From Agrobacterium vitis (GTDB lineage Bacteria; Pseudomonadota; Alphaproteobacteria; Rhizobiales; Rhizobiaceae), in NCBI RefSeq assembly GCF_014926405.1, contig NZ_JACXXJ020000005.1, positions 687,001 through 751,000 of the forward strand: 64,000 nt of DNA, read 5' to 3'. The position numbers and the translations under genes are program-made. Below are positions 26,339-37,067 of the stretch, one piece after another; position 1 is the first letter of the stretch; every line of letters starts with the position of its first letter. Below the pieces are notes generated by a model. That model saw nothing but the letters and a program-made list of their open reading frames with translations, did no database searches and was not told the origin of the DNA.

Positions 26339-26554
26339 TCAGCCTGCGATTTGCAGATTGACGGCCTTTGGTCCCTTGCCGCGGCGGTCCGGTTCCGTAT
26401 CGAAGCTTACTTTTTGATTTTCACTCAGCCCGTTCAGACCGGAAGCCTGAACGGCGGAGATGTGGACGAAAATATCCGCACCGCCATTGTCCGGCTTGAT
26501 AAAGCCGAAGCCTTTGTCGTTGTTGAAGAATTTTACAATGCCAGTTTCGGCCAT
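26339..26554 (-). CDS. Cold-shock domain protein, CspA family
   Basis: A 71-residue single cold-shock domain that binds RNA and single-stranded DNA as a chaperone. RNP1 is KGFGFIKPD (about residues 14-22) and RNP2 is DIFVHISAV (about 27-35). Length is typical of alphaproteobacterial Csp proteins. A GTCAGG-type context precedes ATG 26554. The long AT-rich upstream region is consistent with a structured 5' leader of the kind seen in cspA genes, but I cannot fold it by eye. Confidence 0.96.
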   Translation of the reverse strand: MAETGIVKFFNNDKGFGFIKPDNGGADIFVHISAVQASGLNGLSENQKVSFDTEPDRRGKGPKAVNLQIAG

Positions 26555-27013
26555 GCGTCAGGTCCTTTTGTCTCTGTCCGGGATCGGCGGACAGCATTGC
26601 TCAATCCCGCCCAGGGTCGAGGCAGGGGTCTAGGCGAGCAAGTTTAAATTGTGAGGAAAGGTCCCTGTTACCGCAGCCACAAGCTGTGAACGACGCCAGT
26701 CGTATCCCCTTATGGATGCCCGGAACTTCTGCGTCTCCGGTGCCAGTCGAAATTTAGATCTTTCCGCGCCTTTAAATTGCCCGAACCCTTCAAGAGTGCT
26801 TGGTTTGTGGGAAATTGGCAAGCAAAAGTTTTTTTACCAATCTATGATCTGGCATGGTTCAAGCCGGAGCAATTCGTGCCTTTCCGGGCCAAATCTGTGC
26901 TGATTTCGCCGAAAATTGCGGAAACTGCATCGTGGACGATGTAATTCATCCTCAATATGCCGGTTGCAGCGGTAAAGTTTTTCAAAGTTGTAAAATAAGG
27001 CGTGACTTAAAAT
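26555..27013. other. Long intergenic stretch upstream of the csp gene
   Basis: 459 bases with no gene supported. It holds the csp promoter and probably its leader RNA. Several A/T-rich blocks are present (26640-26660, 26745-26780, 26825-26850, 26965-27015). No repeat element was recognised. Confidence 0.35.
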
Positions 27014-27904
27014 TTATTGCCTGACAGCGCGCTGTTTGCCCCATTCAGGTACGATTTCCACTGCCAGCATGGCGAGAAACATCAGGGCACAGCCGAGATA
27101 GCCGATTGGCGCCAGGGATTCATGCAGGATGACAGCGCCCAGGAGCGCACCAAACAGCGCCTCCGACGACATGAAAATCGCCGCCTGAGACGAGGATGTG
27201 TAGCGCTGGCCAATGATTTGCAGGCTGAAGGCCAATCCGCTCGACAACAGGCCGCCATAAAGGATCTGCGTCATCGAATTCTCGATATCGGCAAAGCTGA
27301 TCGGCTCCAGGCTGAGGGCGGCGAGCGTGCAGAGCAGGGCGGTGACGGCAAACTGGATGGCGGCAAGCGCCAAGGGCCGCGACAGGGTCTGGATAATCCG
27401 GCCTGTCAGCAGGATTTGCACCGCGAAAAACCCGGCGCACAGGATGGTCAGGCCGTCGCCGGTACTCAGTGCTGACAGGCTGCCGCCGCTGAGCAGAAGG
27501 ATGCCGAGCAGGGCGGCCAAAGCCGCTGGCCAGATGATCCAATGGGGCCGGTGCCGAAGAAACACCACCGCCATGACTGGCACGATCACTACATAGAGGC
27601 CGGTGAGGAAGCTGGCATTGGTGACGGTGGTGGTTTTCAGGCCAAATTGCTGGGCGGTCTGGGCGGCAAACAGCAGGACGCCGATAATGACGAACATCCT
27701 CACGTCACCCACCGACAATCTGTCGCGGCTACGTCGGCTTTCGAGCACGGCAAAAGGCAGCAGAACGAGTGTTGCAATGCCAAATCGCAGGGCGTTGAAC
27801 CAGTTGGCGCCCAGATGATCCATGGCGGTGGATTGCGCCACGAACCCACCGCCCCAGATGGCGGCAGCCAGAAGTAGAAGGAGATTGGCCTGAATACGGG
27901 TCAC
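27014..27904 (-). CDS. DMT-family transporter (two EamA domains)
   Basis: A 296-residue membrane protein with about ten predicted TM segments arranged as two EamA repeats. The first starts LLLLAAAIWGGGFVAQSTAM and the second near residue 150 (LTILCAGFFAVQILLTGRII). The C-terminus includes SEALFGALLGAVILHESLAP, a hallmark EamA motif. It is likely an exporter of small metabolites, substrate unknown. The gene stands alone, 167 bases from the next gene on the same strand. Confidence 0.92.
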   Translation of the reverse strand: MTRIQANLLLLLAAAIWGGGFVAQSTAMDHLGANWFNALRFGIATLVLLPFAVLESRRSRDRLSVGDVRMFVIIGVLLFAAQTAQQFGLKTTTVTNASFLTGLYVVIVPVMAVVFLRHRPHWIIWPAALAALLGILLLSGGSLSALSTGDGLTILCAGFFAVQILLTGRIIQTLSRPLALAAIQFAVTALLCTLAALSLEPISFADIENSMTQILYGGLLSSGLAFSLQIIGQRYTSSSQAAIFMSSEALFGALLGAVILHESLAPIGYLGCALMFLAMLAVEIVPEWGKQRAVRQ

Positions 27905-28071
27905 TGAAACATCCTGATCCTGCCCTGCGGCTGGTATTTTGGCTACGCAGGCAATGCGGTGCCTCTATCAGGCGTCATCAATGGCCGCAAGAACAGCGAT
28001 GGCTGTTTTGGACCATCCCAGGGTTGTTTTCAGGTGTTTCAAAAAATACGAAACTTCCCTGCGGAAACGAT

Positions 28072-28494
28072 CTACAGATCCTGATTGTTTTTTGGCGGTG
28101 CCCGGTTAAGCCAGACGACCAGCAGACCGAACAGGCTGAGCAGGGCAAGAACGCGGCGGTCGGCCAATACCGAGAGATAGCCCGGGACATGCACGGAGGA
28201 AACGGTGCCAGCCACGGCTCGGTCGACGCCGTTGTTGCGGGCAAGTGTATTGCTCAGCAGATCTTTCTGGGTGATCGGCAGGGCAATGCTGCCGGTTTCC
28301 ATCGTATCGACGGATGGTTGGCCGGGCGTCGTGCTTGCCGCCACTGAAGGGGCCGATTGCCCGCTTGCCGGGGCTGCCGAAACCCATGCGGTCGGCAGGG
28401 TCAAAGCCGCCAGCGCAATCCAGGCCGCGAACATGGTTTTCCGGCTAAAATCCCAGGGTTTCGAGGGGGTATTTTCCGTCCTGTTCCGTCTCAT
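28072..28494 (-). CDS. Hypothetical exported/membrane protein
   Basis: A 140-residue protein. The N-terminal basic segment is followed by a hydrophobic stretch ending in ALTLPTAWVSAAP, consistent with a signal peptide or anchor near residues 22-42. The middle is Ser/Thr/Pro-rich. The C-terminus has one TM segment, VLALLSLFGLLVVWLNRAPP, and a short cytoplasmic tail. ATG 28494 follows GAAGGAAG and is preferred to a longer upstream frame. No family is recognised. It is divergent from aspC. Confidence 0.6.
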   Translation of the reverse strand: MRRNRTENTPSKPWDFSRKTMFAAWIALAALTLPTAWVSAAPASGQSAPSVAASTTPGQPSVDTMETGSIALPITQKDLLSNTLARNNGVDRAVAGTVSSVHVPGYLSVLADRRVLALLSLFGLLVVWLNRAPPKNNQDL

Positions 28495-30026
<1,532 letters not shown>

Positions 30027-30050
30027 TCATTGTTGCAAGACATAAAAGGA

Positions 30051-30084
30051 AAGGGCGGGATGGTGATGCCATCCCGCCCTTTTT
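30051..30084. terminator. Bidirectional terminator between aspC and the OpgC gene
   Basis: A 13-bp perfect stem, AAGGGCGGGATGG / CCATCCCGCCCTT, with a 5-base loop and TTTTT on the plus strand. The minus strand has TTCCTTTTATG, weaker. It serves aspC and possibly the convergent OpgC gene. Confidence 0.92.
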
Positions 30085-30108
30085 CTATTGATCTATCTGC
30101 AGCACCGG

Positions 30109-31335
30109 TCAGGCGTTCTGCATCTGCTTTCCTGCCGGGGCGGGAGCCGGAACCGGTTTTGGTTGCGGGGCCGGGGCAAAATGGATGTCGCGTTCGCGGT
30201 AAAGCGCTGGCAGAGCCAGAAGCGACACGCAGAACACGGCAATCGCGGTTTTCGACAGTTCCGAGAACGGTCCGATCCGGCCATCGATATAGCGCACCGC
30301 AAACACCACCAGAACATGCCAGAGATACACATGCAGGGAGTGACGGCCCAGCAATTGCAAGAAGCTGAGGCTGAAGACACTGTTGACCACGCTTGCGGTC
30401 TTGCGGACGATAGCGCTGTCATATTTCGGACCAGCAATCAGCAACCAGGCAACCAGACTGGCCATGGCGGCGAAATTCAGCAGATAGACCGGGCCGAAAT
30501 CGGCGCGCACTTCCATCGTGCCGAACTTTTGCAGCACGACATCCGGCATCAGCCCGTGGGCGGTCATGATCCTGAGCGGCAGGAAGAAGATGAGGATGGC
30601 GAGGGCCGTCTTGGGGATCAGTGTCTTTTCCGGGCTGAACACCTTGCTCCAGTTGATATTGCCCGTCGCCGTCAGGCTTCCGGCAATCAGGCCACCGAAA
30701 AATACGATCTGCCAGCCCAGCAGGTTGAAGCTGGCGCGAATACCTTCCTTTTCGGCAGCACCCAGCCAGGCATCGAGCGGGTAGGTGATCAGGCGGTGCA
30801 GACCAAGCTGGCCTGCCATCCAGACGACCAATGAGCCGATAGCGACGCTGGCCCAGCGACCGGTAATGCAGAGCCAGATCAAGACCGGCGCAAACACCAT
30901 GTAGATGATATATTGCGGCAGGATATCCATATAGGTCGGCTGGAACAGGAATGTGGCGATTGAGGCGAGGCGCAGTGGATCGCTGAGCGACACTTCGCCC
31001 AGCCAGTCGTGCCAGATCCCTACGGCACCCGGCAGCACGAATCGGGCCACGAGGACCAGCAGAATAATGCCCATGGCATAGCGATAAAGCTCCAGCGCTC
31101 GCGCCCAGATCCGCTCGCGTCCCGCTTCATAGCCGCTTTTCAGCATCTTGCGGCCATAGACCATGCCGACCAGCAGTCCGGACATGAACACAAAGCCCTG
31201 CGCATCCTCGACAAAGGTCAGGTTGCGGTGATTGACCTCTACCAGCAGATAGCCGCCCGTGAAGATCAGGTGGTTCAACATCATGAATACAAGGAAATAT
31301 CCCCGCATTCCGTCTAGGACATCTAATCTTTTCAA
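30109..31335 (-). CDS. OpgC-domain membrane protein
   Basis: A 408-residue integral membrane protein of the OpgC family with about ten TM segments. OpgC proteins succinylate periplasmic glucans in other bacteria, and related acyltransferases modify surface glycans. The N-terminus LKRLDVLDGMRGYFLVFMML includes the family Arg, and HSLHVYLWHVLVVFAVRY lies near the end. The start TTG 31335 (GGGAG upstream) gives the usual KRLDVLDG N-terminus; ATG 31308 is an alternative. In this group cyclic beta-glucan modification is a plausible role. Confidence 0.88.
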   Translation of the reverse strand: MKRLDVLDGMRGYFLVFMMLNHLIFTGGYLLVEVNHRNLTFVEDAQGFVFMSGLLVGMVYGRKMLKSGYEAGRERIWARALELYRYAMGIILLVLVARFVLPGAVGIWHDWLGEVSLSDPLRLASIATFLFQPTYMDILPQYIIYMVFAPVLIWLCITGRWASVAIGSLVVWMAGQLGLHRLITYPLDAWLGAAEKEGIRASFNLLGWQIVFFGGLIAGSLTATGNINWSKVFSPEKTLIPKTALAILIFFLPLRIMTAHGLMPDVVLQKFGTMEVRADFGPVYLLNFAAMASLVAWLLIAGPKYDSAIVRKTASVVNSVFSLSFLQLLGRHSLHVYLWHVLVVFAVRYIDGRIGPFSELSKTAIAVFCVSLLALPALYRERDIHFAPAPQPKPVPAPAPAGKQMQNA

Positions 31336-31506
31336 GGTCCCGGCTCCCGGTTTGCGTCCTGCCCAGCAGGTCGGTTTTTGCCCTTCATCGTGGTGACAAT
31401 GCGGCGGACCGGGTAACGACCCGATCACATAACCGCAACGAGTGTTTGCAAGAAAGGTTCCGGCATCAAAATCTTGTGACTGGATTTTGACCGGAAACCG
31501 CTGCCA

Positions 31507-32664
31507 TCAAAGGCCCAGAGCAGACAGCATGATGAAGGTGGCAAACAGGATGAAATGGGTCATGCCCTCGATGGCATTGGTCTCGCCATCGTTGAGGTTG
31601 ATGGCCGCCGCAACAAGGGTGATCAGCACCATCACCGTCTGCACCGGGGTCATCGCCATGATGAAGGGCTGGCCGGTGTAAAGGGCAATGGCCTCCATGA
31701 CCGGCACTGTCAGGATAACGGTCGACAGCGATGCCCCCATGGCGATGTTGACGGTGGCCTGCATACGGTTGCGCAAAGCCGCCTTCAGGGCGGTCATAAT
31801 TTCGGGGGCAGCCGAAATGGTGGCAACGACGATGGCCATGATTGTCGGCGGCGCGCCGGTATCGCGCAGACCCTCGGTCATCAGGGCGGACATGAATTCA
31901 GCGAGAATGCCGATCAGCACCACGCCAAACAGGATGACGGCGATGGAGGATGCAATGCTGCCTTCTTCCTCGTCATGGGCTTCGCTCTCATGCGGGGCCT
32001 GCTGTGGTTCTGCGGCGTTTGTGGTGGTGTCGATGCCAGAGGATGGGACCTTCGCGGTTTTGGGCGCGGCGCGCCCTGTATAGCTGTAGCTGAAGAAATA
32101 ACTGTGCTGCCCGACCTGCATGCGCAAGAACAGCCCATAAAGCGCCAGCATGGCAAAGATGGTGAAGGTTGAATAATAGGTCCATTTATCGACGGGGATG
32201 AATTCGGGCACGATCATCGAGATGCCCATGGCCGTCAGGATCATCACACCATAGGTCTTGCCGCTATCGTCATTATAGGGCTGTTCGCCGTGTTTTAGCC
32301 CGCCCAGCAGGGCGGCAAGGCCTAGAATGCCGTTGATATCCAGCATCACAGCCGAATAGATCGTGTCGCGCACCAGGGTAGGAGAGCTTTCGCCCTGCAT
32401 CATGATGGCAAGGATCAGCACTTCCACGGCCACGGCTGACAGGGTGAGGATCATTGTGCCATAGGGATCGCCAACCCGGCGAGCCAGGATTTCCGCGTGA
32501 TGCGCGACCCGGATCGAGGCCACCAATATGCCGCCAATCAACACTGCCGCAGCGATGAGGCTGATGGTTGGCCCGGCCTCAATCAGGGAATGTTCGAGGA
32601 AGAACACGGCGATCGCCAAGGCGATGGGGATCAGCAGGGACTTTTCCCGGAGCAAAACTGTCAC
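31507..32664 (-). CDS. Calcium/proton antiporter, ChaA type (CaCA family)
   Basis: A 385-residue cation antiporter. Two inverted alpha repeats are visible: GDPYGTMILTLSAVAVEVLI (near residues 66-85) and VVATISAAPEIMTALKAALR (near 287-306), each with the acidic residue that binds cation. The cytoplasmic loop between the halves is acidic (HESEAHDEEEG). About eleven TM segments. Likely exports Ca2+ or Na+/K+ in exchange for protons. ATG 32664 has AAAGGATGAAGAG upstream. The gene stands alone; a hairpin repeat element follows its promoter region. Confidence 0.92.
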   Translation of the reverse strand: MTVLLREKSLLIPIALAIAVFFLEHSLIEAGPTISLIAAAVLIGGILVASIRVAHHAEILARRVGDPYGTMILTLSAVAVEVLILAIMMQGESSPTLVRDTIYSAVMLDINGILGLAALLGGLKHGEQPYNDDSGKTYGVMILTAMGISMIVPEFIPVDKWTYYSTFTIFAMLALYGLFLRMQVGQHSYFFSYSYTGRAAPKTAKVPSSGIDTTTNAAEPQQAPHESEAHDEEEGSIASSIAVILFGVVLIGILAEFMSALMTEGLRDTGAPPTIMAIVVATISAAPEIMTALKAALRNRMQATVNIAMGASLSTVILTVPVMEAIALYTGQPFIMAMTPVQTVMVLITLVAAAINLNDGETNAIEGMTHFILFATFIMLSALGL

Positions 32665-32867
32665 GTCTCTTCATCCTTTGAAACCGCAGGCGCGGCATTA
32701 TTTGTCATTCAAGCAGGGTAGTCGGGCAAGCAAGAGCCATTCAGGGGCTGAGTATGGATTTCTGTATAGCGATATAGCGATTCGCCATTGCGGTGCGTCC
32801 ATTCTCTTTCGCACCTGCAACGTGCTGAGGCAATTTGCAGTTCCGTCCTCAAGATGCGATAGTTACA

Positions 32868-32990
32868 CCAACGGCATTGAAAATGGCCGTTGGTGTTCCT
32901 CTTTCGAATATCTCAAGCCGTTGACGCATTTGAGATATTCGAAACGCCTTCAAGGTGAGGATGCGGTAGCATCTTCGAGCCTTGGTATCA
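32868..32990. repeat. Hairpin repeat element, copy A
   Basis: Three palindromic parts in order: CCAACGGC / GCCGTTGG (32868-32893), TTTCGAATATCTCAA / TTGAGATATTCGAAA (32902-32944, 15 bp perfect, 13-base loop), and a tail with AGCATCTTCGAGCC and TTGGTATCAGATG. It aligns over about 120 bases with 41285-41401, including compensatory stem changes. The tail matches the terminator at 15243-15272. The rest of the 368-base gap before the DUF2188 gene holds no gene. Confidence 0.8.
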
Positions 32991-33032
32991 GATGACAGGG
33001 AGCTCATTCATTGCACAGGGAGAAGATACATC

Positions 33033-33296
33033 ATGGTCAAGGTTACCTATGAAATCGTTCCGCATGATGAAGGCTGGGCCTATCGGCTGAATGGTGCCTA
33101 TTCCGAACGCTTCGATACGCATGACCAGGCATTGGAAGCGGCGCGGATCGTCATGCAGGAAATCGCCCAGGCCGATGAGCCGGTGCGGATCGTCTATCAG
33201 GATGAGAGCGGCAAGTGGCGGGCGGAAATGAGCAATGGCGATGATCGGCCCGAGGTGGAAATCCTTGACCACTACGACCAATCCCGCACCGCCTGA
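33033..33296 (+). CDS. DUF2188 domain protein
   Basis: An 87-residue protein of the DUF2188 type, a small alpha/beta domain of unknown function. It begins MVKVTYEIVPHDEGWAYRLN and has SERFDTHDQALEAARIVMQE and RIVYQDESGKWRAEM. ATG 33033 follows AGGGAGAAG. It lies alone between a repeat element and the convergent LysR gene. No function can be inferred. Confidence 0.85.
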   Translation: MVKVTYEIVPHDEGWAYRLNGAYSERFDTHDQALEAARIVMQEIAQADEPVRIVYQDESGKWRAEMSNGDDRPEVEILDHYDQSRTA

Positions 33297-33394
33297 ACGA
33301 CCGGCATCGCCTGAACGGCCCGCACTGGCTTAACAGGTTACGCAATCCAGGTTGGCTCGCGGACCAGGACTGCATTGCGCGTTCGCGGTCAATG

Positions 33395-34297
33395 TCATTC
33401 GCGCAGATAGGCCAATAATCCCTCGACCACGGCGTCGAACACCGTCCGGCAGCGGCGGCTTAGTTTCAGGTCCTCATGCATGACCACGAATGTGTCGAGC
33501 GCGATATTGAGGGCTCCGGGCAGGACTTCGATGAGATCCGCATGGCGGCGGGCGAGGCCGGGCTGACACATGCCGATCCCCAATCCGGCGCGGATGGCTG
33601 CAAATTGTGCCAGGTTGCTGTCACTGCGAAACTGAAAATGCAGGGCATGCAGATCCGGGCGGGTTTTCAGCAGGTCCCTGATATAGGCCAATTGCCGGTC
33701 GAAACCGATGAGGCGATGATCCGCAAGCTGCGCCAGACTTGATGGCGTACCATGACGCTCGAGATAGCGCCGATGGGCATAAAAGCCGATGCCAATCGCC
33801 CCGATATGGCGGCTAATCAGGGCGAGTTGGGTTGGCGCTACCATACGCACGGCAATATCCACTTCCCGGTGGAGCAGATCCTCCATCTGGTCGGTGGCCG
33901 ATAGCTCGATTTCCAGCCCGGGAAACTGCTCCTGCAAACGGGTGAACATTGGGGGAAGCACTTCCACGGCGATCATTTCGCTGGCGCTGATCCGCACCGG
34001 TCCGCGCAATTCTCCTGCCTCTCCCTGCTCCCCGGCTGCGATGCGCGCCAGCGATGTGCTGGTGGCGGCCATCAGGGCAGCGTGGCCCCGCATGGCAAGG
34101 GCGGTTTCCGTTGGCAGCAAGCCGCGCTGGCTGCGCAGGAACAAGGGCGTGCCAAAAGCCTGCTCCAGCATCTCGATATGGCGACCGACTGTCGGTTGGG
34201 TCAGGCCGAGCTGACGCGCTGCGGCAGACAGTGAACCCTCCGTGATTACGGCGAGAAGACTGCGATAGAGATCCCAACTCAGTTGATCTGCGTTCAT
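33395..34297 (-). CDS. LysR-family transcriptional regulator
   Basis: A 300-residue LTTR. The N-terminal winged helix is SLLAVITEGSLSAAARQLGL then TQPTVGRHIEMLEQAFGTPL (residues about 12-55), followed by a substrate-binding domain. ATG 34297 gives the standard N-terminus; longer in-frame starts add unrelated sequence. The gene is divergent from an NmrA/SDR-like gene with a 98-base shared promoter region that carries a TTGTATA-N15-TATACAA palindrome, a likely site for this protein. The inducer is unknown. Confidence 0.93.
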   Translation of the reverse strand: MNADQLSWDLYRSLLAVITEGSLSAAARQLGLTQPTVGRHIEMLEQAFGTPLFLRSQRGLLPTETALAMRGHAALMAATSTSLARIAAGEQGEAGELRGPVRISASEMIAVEVLPPMFTRLQEQFPGLEIELSATDQMEDLLHREVDIAVRMVAPTQLALISRHIGAIGIGFYAHRRYLERHGTPSSLAQLADHRLIGFDRQLAYIRDLLKTRPDLHALHFQFRSDSNLAQFAAIRAGLGIGMCQPGLARRHADLIEVLPGALNIALDTFVVMHEDLKLSRRCRTVFDAVVEGLLAYLRE

Positions 34298-34303
34298 GCA
34301 TTT

Positions 34304-34332
34304 TTGTATAGCATGGATAAGAAAATATACAA
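34304..34332. promoter_or_regulatory. Palindromic LysR-type operator
   Basis: TTGTATA (34304-34310) and TATACAA (34326-34332) form 7-bp arms around a 15-base spacer, in the divergent promoter region. This has the T-N11-A-like symmetry used by LysR regulators. Confidence 0.6.
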
Positions 34333-34395
34333 TTTCGAATACATCAGTCATGAGGGATGATCGGCAATCGAAACAGCACACGCCTGGAGATTGCT

Positions 34396-35457
34396 ATGAC
34401 AGAGATCGACAATATCATTGGTTCTGTTCCGCAGCCCGGCCCGATTGCTCTCGTGCTTGGTGCAACGGGAGGTGTCGGGGGTGCCGTCGCACGGGCGCTG
34501 GCCGGTCGGGGATACCATGTGCGGGCTTTGCACCGCGATGCGGCCCGAATGGTGGCAAAACATAAGGAAGGGCAGTCAGCACTGGAATGGGTGCAGGGCG
34601 ATGCGATGAATCGCGACGATGTCATCCACGCGGCCAAAGACGCCTCAGTTATCCTGCATGGCGTCAATCCGCCCGGCTATCGCAACTGGGGGACACTGGT
34701 GCTACCGATGATCGACAACACTATTGCCGCCGCCCGTGCCAGCGGTGCCTGTATCCTGATGCCGGGTACGATCTATAACTACGGCCCGGATGCCTTCCCA
34801 CTGCTCAGCGAGGCGAGCCCGCAACATCCGCGGACGGTCAAGGGCGAGATCCGGGTAGAGTTGGAGCGGCGGCTGGAACAGGCGGCAGGCGAGGGGGTGC
34901 GGGTCATTGTTGTCCGGGCTGGTGATTTCTTCGGGCCTGAGGCGGGAAACAACTGGTTTGCTCAAGGGCTGATTACCCCCGGCAAGCCCGTGACCCGGGT
35001 TAACCTGCCGGGCAGGCCGGGCGTCAGCCATAGCTGGGCCTATCTGCCTGATGTCGCGGAAACCTTTATCCGGCTACTGGAACGCGTGCCTGATATGCCA
35101 GCCTTCGCCCGTTTTCACATGCAGGGCCATGTCGATACGGACGGATATGCAATGGCACTGGCGATCCGGCGAGCAAGCGGCAGCGATTCTGTCCGGTTCA
35201 AGCGCTTTGCCTGGTGGATGGTGCCGCTGTTGTCACCCATCCTGCCTGTGTTCAGGGAATTGCTGGAAATGCGCTACCTGTGGCGCGAACCCATTGCGCT
35301 GGATAACCGACGTCTTGTCGAGGTGCTTGGCGAAGAACCTAGGACGAAGCTGGACGTGGCGGTTGCCACGACCTTGAAGAGCCTGAAGTGCTTGCAAACC
35401 TCTGCGGTTCACCCTGACGGAAGCCGTTCGATGGCATCTGAAACCGCGCCGCAATAA
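34396..35457 (+). CDS. NAD(P)-binding protein, atypical SDR/NmrA type
   Basis: A 353-residue Rossmann protein. The nucleotide motif is ALVLGATGGVGGAVARALAG near residues 17-36, followed by RGYHVRALHRDAARM. Internal motifs include VILHGVNPPGYRNWG and GTIYNYGPDAFP, where YNYGPD replaces the classical YxxxK site. This fits NAD-dependent epimerase/dehydratase-like proteins with unknown substrate. ATG 34396 follows GGAG. Probably controlled by the divergent LysR regulator. A bidirectional terminator follows. Confidence 0.88.
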   Translation: MTEIDNIIGSVPQPGPIALVLGATGGVGGAVARALAGRGYHVRALHRDAARMVAKHKEGQSALEWVQGDAMNRDDVIHAAKDASVILHGVNPPGYRNWGTLVLPMIDNTIAAARASGACILMPGTIYNYGPDAFPLLSEASPQHPRTVKGEIRVELERRLEQAAGEGVRVIVVRAGDFFGPEAGNNWFAQGLITPGKPVTRVNLPGRPGVSHSWAYLPDVAETFIRLLERVPDMPAFARFHMQGHVDTDGYAMALAIRRASGSDSVRFKRFAWWMVPLLSPILPVFRELLEMRYLWREPIALDNRRLVEVLGEEPRTKLDVAVATTLKSLKCLQTSAVHPDGSRSMASETAPQ

Positions 35458-35460
35458 TGC

Positions 35461-35495
35461 AAAAAGACCCCGCCGGATGGCGGCGGGGTCTATAT
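35461..35495. terminator. Bidirectional terminator
   Basis: AGACCCCGCC / GGCGGGGTCT stem (35465-35491), with AAAAA on the left (T run for the minus strand) and TATATT on the right. It separates the convergent SDR-like and alkene reductase genes. Confidence 0.85.
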
Positions 35496-35507
35496 TAAGG
35501 TCTACGA

Positions 35508-36623
35508 TCAGTCGTCGAGTGTCGGATAGTCGATATAGCCCTTTTCTCCGCCGCCGTAGAATGTGCTCTGGTCGGCTTCGTTCAATGGTGCGTCTTCCTT
35601 CAGGCGGCGCACCAGATCCGGGTTGGCGATGAAGGGCTTGCCAAAGGCGACCATGTCGACCTTGCCGGATGCAATGTCATCCATGGCCATCTGCCGGTCA
35701 TAGCCGTTATTGCCGATCCAGACAGCCTTGCCGCCCGCATTGCTGTAGGCGCCTTTGAAGGCATCCCAGTCGAAGGGCTTGTCGCCCTGGCTGAAATCAC
35801 GCGGGCCGCCGGTCGCACCCTCGATCACGTGAATATACGCTAGATCGAAGGCCGCCAGCTTTTCCACCAGCGTGGTATAGACCGACTGCGGATCGGGATC
35901 TGAAACGTCATTGGCGGGCGTGACCGGCGATAGGCGGATGCCGGTGCGGCCGCTGCCGATTTCACGGGTCACGGCCTGGACGACCTCAATCGTCAGGCGG
36001 ATACGGTTTTCAATCGAGCCACCATAGGCATCGCTGCGCTGATTGCTGCTCAGCCGCATGAACTGTTCCAGCAGATAACCGTTGGCGGCATGGATTTCGA
36101 CGCCGTCAAAACCGGCATCAATGGCGGCGCGCGCCGCCTTGCGGTAATCCTCGATCAGGCCGGGGATTTCCGAGAGTTCCAGGGCGCGGGGCTCGGAAGT
36201 GTCGACAAACGCACCGCTGCCATCCGGATTGATCACATAGGTCTTGCCCTTGGCGGTGATCGCCGAAGGTGCAACCGGCTTGCCGCCATTTGGCTGAAGC
36301 GACGTATGGGAAATGCGCCCGACATGCCAGAGCTGGGTGACGATCTTGCCTCCCGCCTCATGCACCGCCTTGGTGACGGCCTTCCAGCCTTCAAGGGCTT
36401 CAGGCGTATAGAGGCCCGGAACATCGGCATAACCCTGGCCCTGATGAGAAATAGCCGTGGCTTCGGTGATCAGCAGACCGGCGGTAGCGCGCTGCTGGTA
36501 ATAGGTGGCGGTGATTGGCTTTGGAACGGCATTAGGGGAGCGGTTGCGCGTCAGCGGCGCCATGGCGATGCGGTTTGCAACAGCGATATCGCCGACTTGC
36601 AAGGGGTCAAAAAGAGTGGCCAT
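35508..36623 (-). CDS. Alkene reductase, old yellow enzyme family (NemA type)
   Basis: A 371-residue FMN flavoprotein that reduces activated C=C bonds and nitro compounds with NAD(P)H. Motifs are LFDPLQVGDIAVANRIAMAP at the N-terminus, QLWHVGRISH, HAANGYLLEQFMRLSSNQRS and SIENRIRLTIEVVQAV near residues 183-225, and FGKPFIANPDLVRRL near the end. Length is normal for NemA. It lies 45 bases downstream of an ArsR-type regulator on the same strand, so the two are likely cotranscribed and regulated by that protein. Confidence 0.94.
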   Translation of the reverse strand: MATLFDPLQVGDIAVANRIAMAPLTRNRSPNAVPKPITATYYQQRATAGLLITEATAISHQGQGYADVPGLYTPEALEGWKAVTKAVHEAGGKIVTQLWHVGRISHTSLQPNGGKPVAPSAITAKGKTYVINPDGSGAFVDTSEPRALELSEIPGLIEDYRKAARAAIDAGFDGVEIHAANGYLLEQFMRLSSNQRSDAYGGSIENRIRLTIEVVQAVTREIGSGRTGIRLSPVTPANDVSDPDPQSVYTTLVEKLAAFDLAYIHVIEGATGGPRDFSQGDKPFDWDAFKGAYSNAGGKAVWIGNNGYDRQMAMDDIASGKVDMVAFGKPFIANPDLVRRLKEDAPLNEADQSTFYGGGEKGYIDYPTLDD

Positions 36624-36668
36624 TGAAATGTCCTTCTTGGGGTCATGATGAGAGTGTGATGGGGGAGG

Positions 36669-37004
36669 TCAGAGTTCCAACGACAGCCGGGATAGAAAAG
36701 CCGCAATGGCTGCCTCGTCCCGCTTGTAGAAAATCCATTGTCCGACCTTGTGTGAGGTGATCAGTCCGGCCTTGTGAAGGCTCGCGAGATGGGCCGATAC
36801 GGTGGATTGCGACAGGCCGCAGCGCTCGAACTGCCCCGCGCAAATGCCCATTTCCAGCGGATGAGCCTGATCGCTGAAATGCTTTTCCGGTTCGCGCAGC
36901 CATTGCAAGATCTCACGCCGAACAGGATGCGACAGCGCTTTCAGCGCGTCATCCATGTCCGGCTTGCCAAGGTCTTCCAGCGTGTCAGAGTTCGTATCGT
37001 CCAT
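36669..37004 (-). CDS. ArsR-family winged-helix regulator
   Basis: A 111-residue ArsR-type regulator. The winged helix includes ALKALSHPVRREILQWLREP, GLSQSTVSAHLASLHKAGLI (recognition helix) and HKVGQWIFYKRDE (wing). A Cys pair (MGICAGQFERCGLSQ) precedes the recognition helix and could sense electrophiles or metal. In Sinorhizobium a gene of this type borders the abcR small RNA region. It likely represses itself and the alkene reductase. Confidence 0.92.
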   Translation of the reverse strand: MDDTNSDTLEDLGKPDMDDALKALSHPVRREILQWLREPEKHFSDQAHPLEMGICAGQFERCGLSQSTVSAHLASLHKAGLITSHKVGQWIFYKRDEAAIAAFLSRLSLEL

Positions 37005-37067
37005 GAACGATATATGGATCGTAAAAATCCGATATCAAGAGAGGTGACCTCTGTTTTTGGAGCGGCC

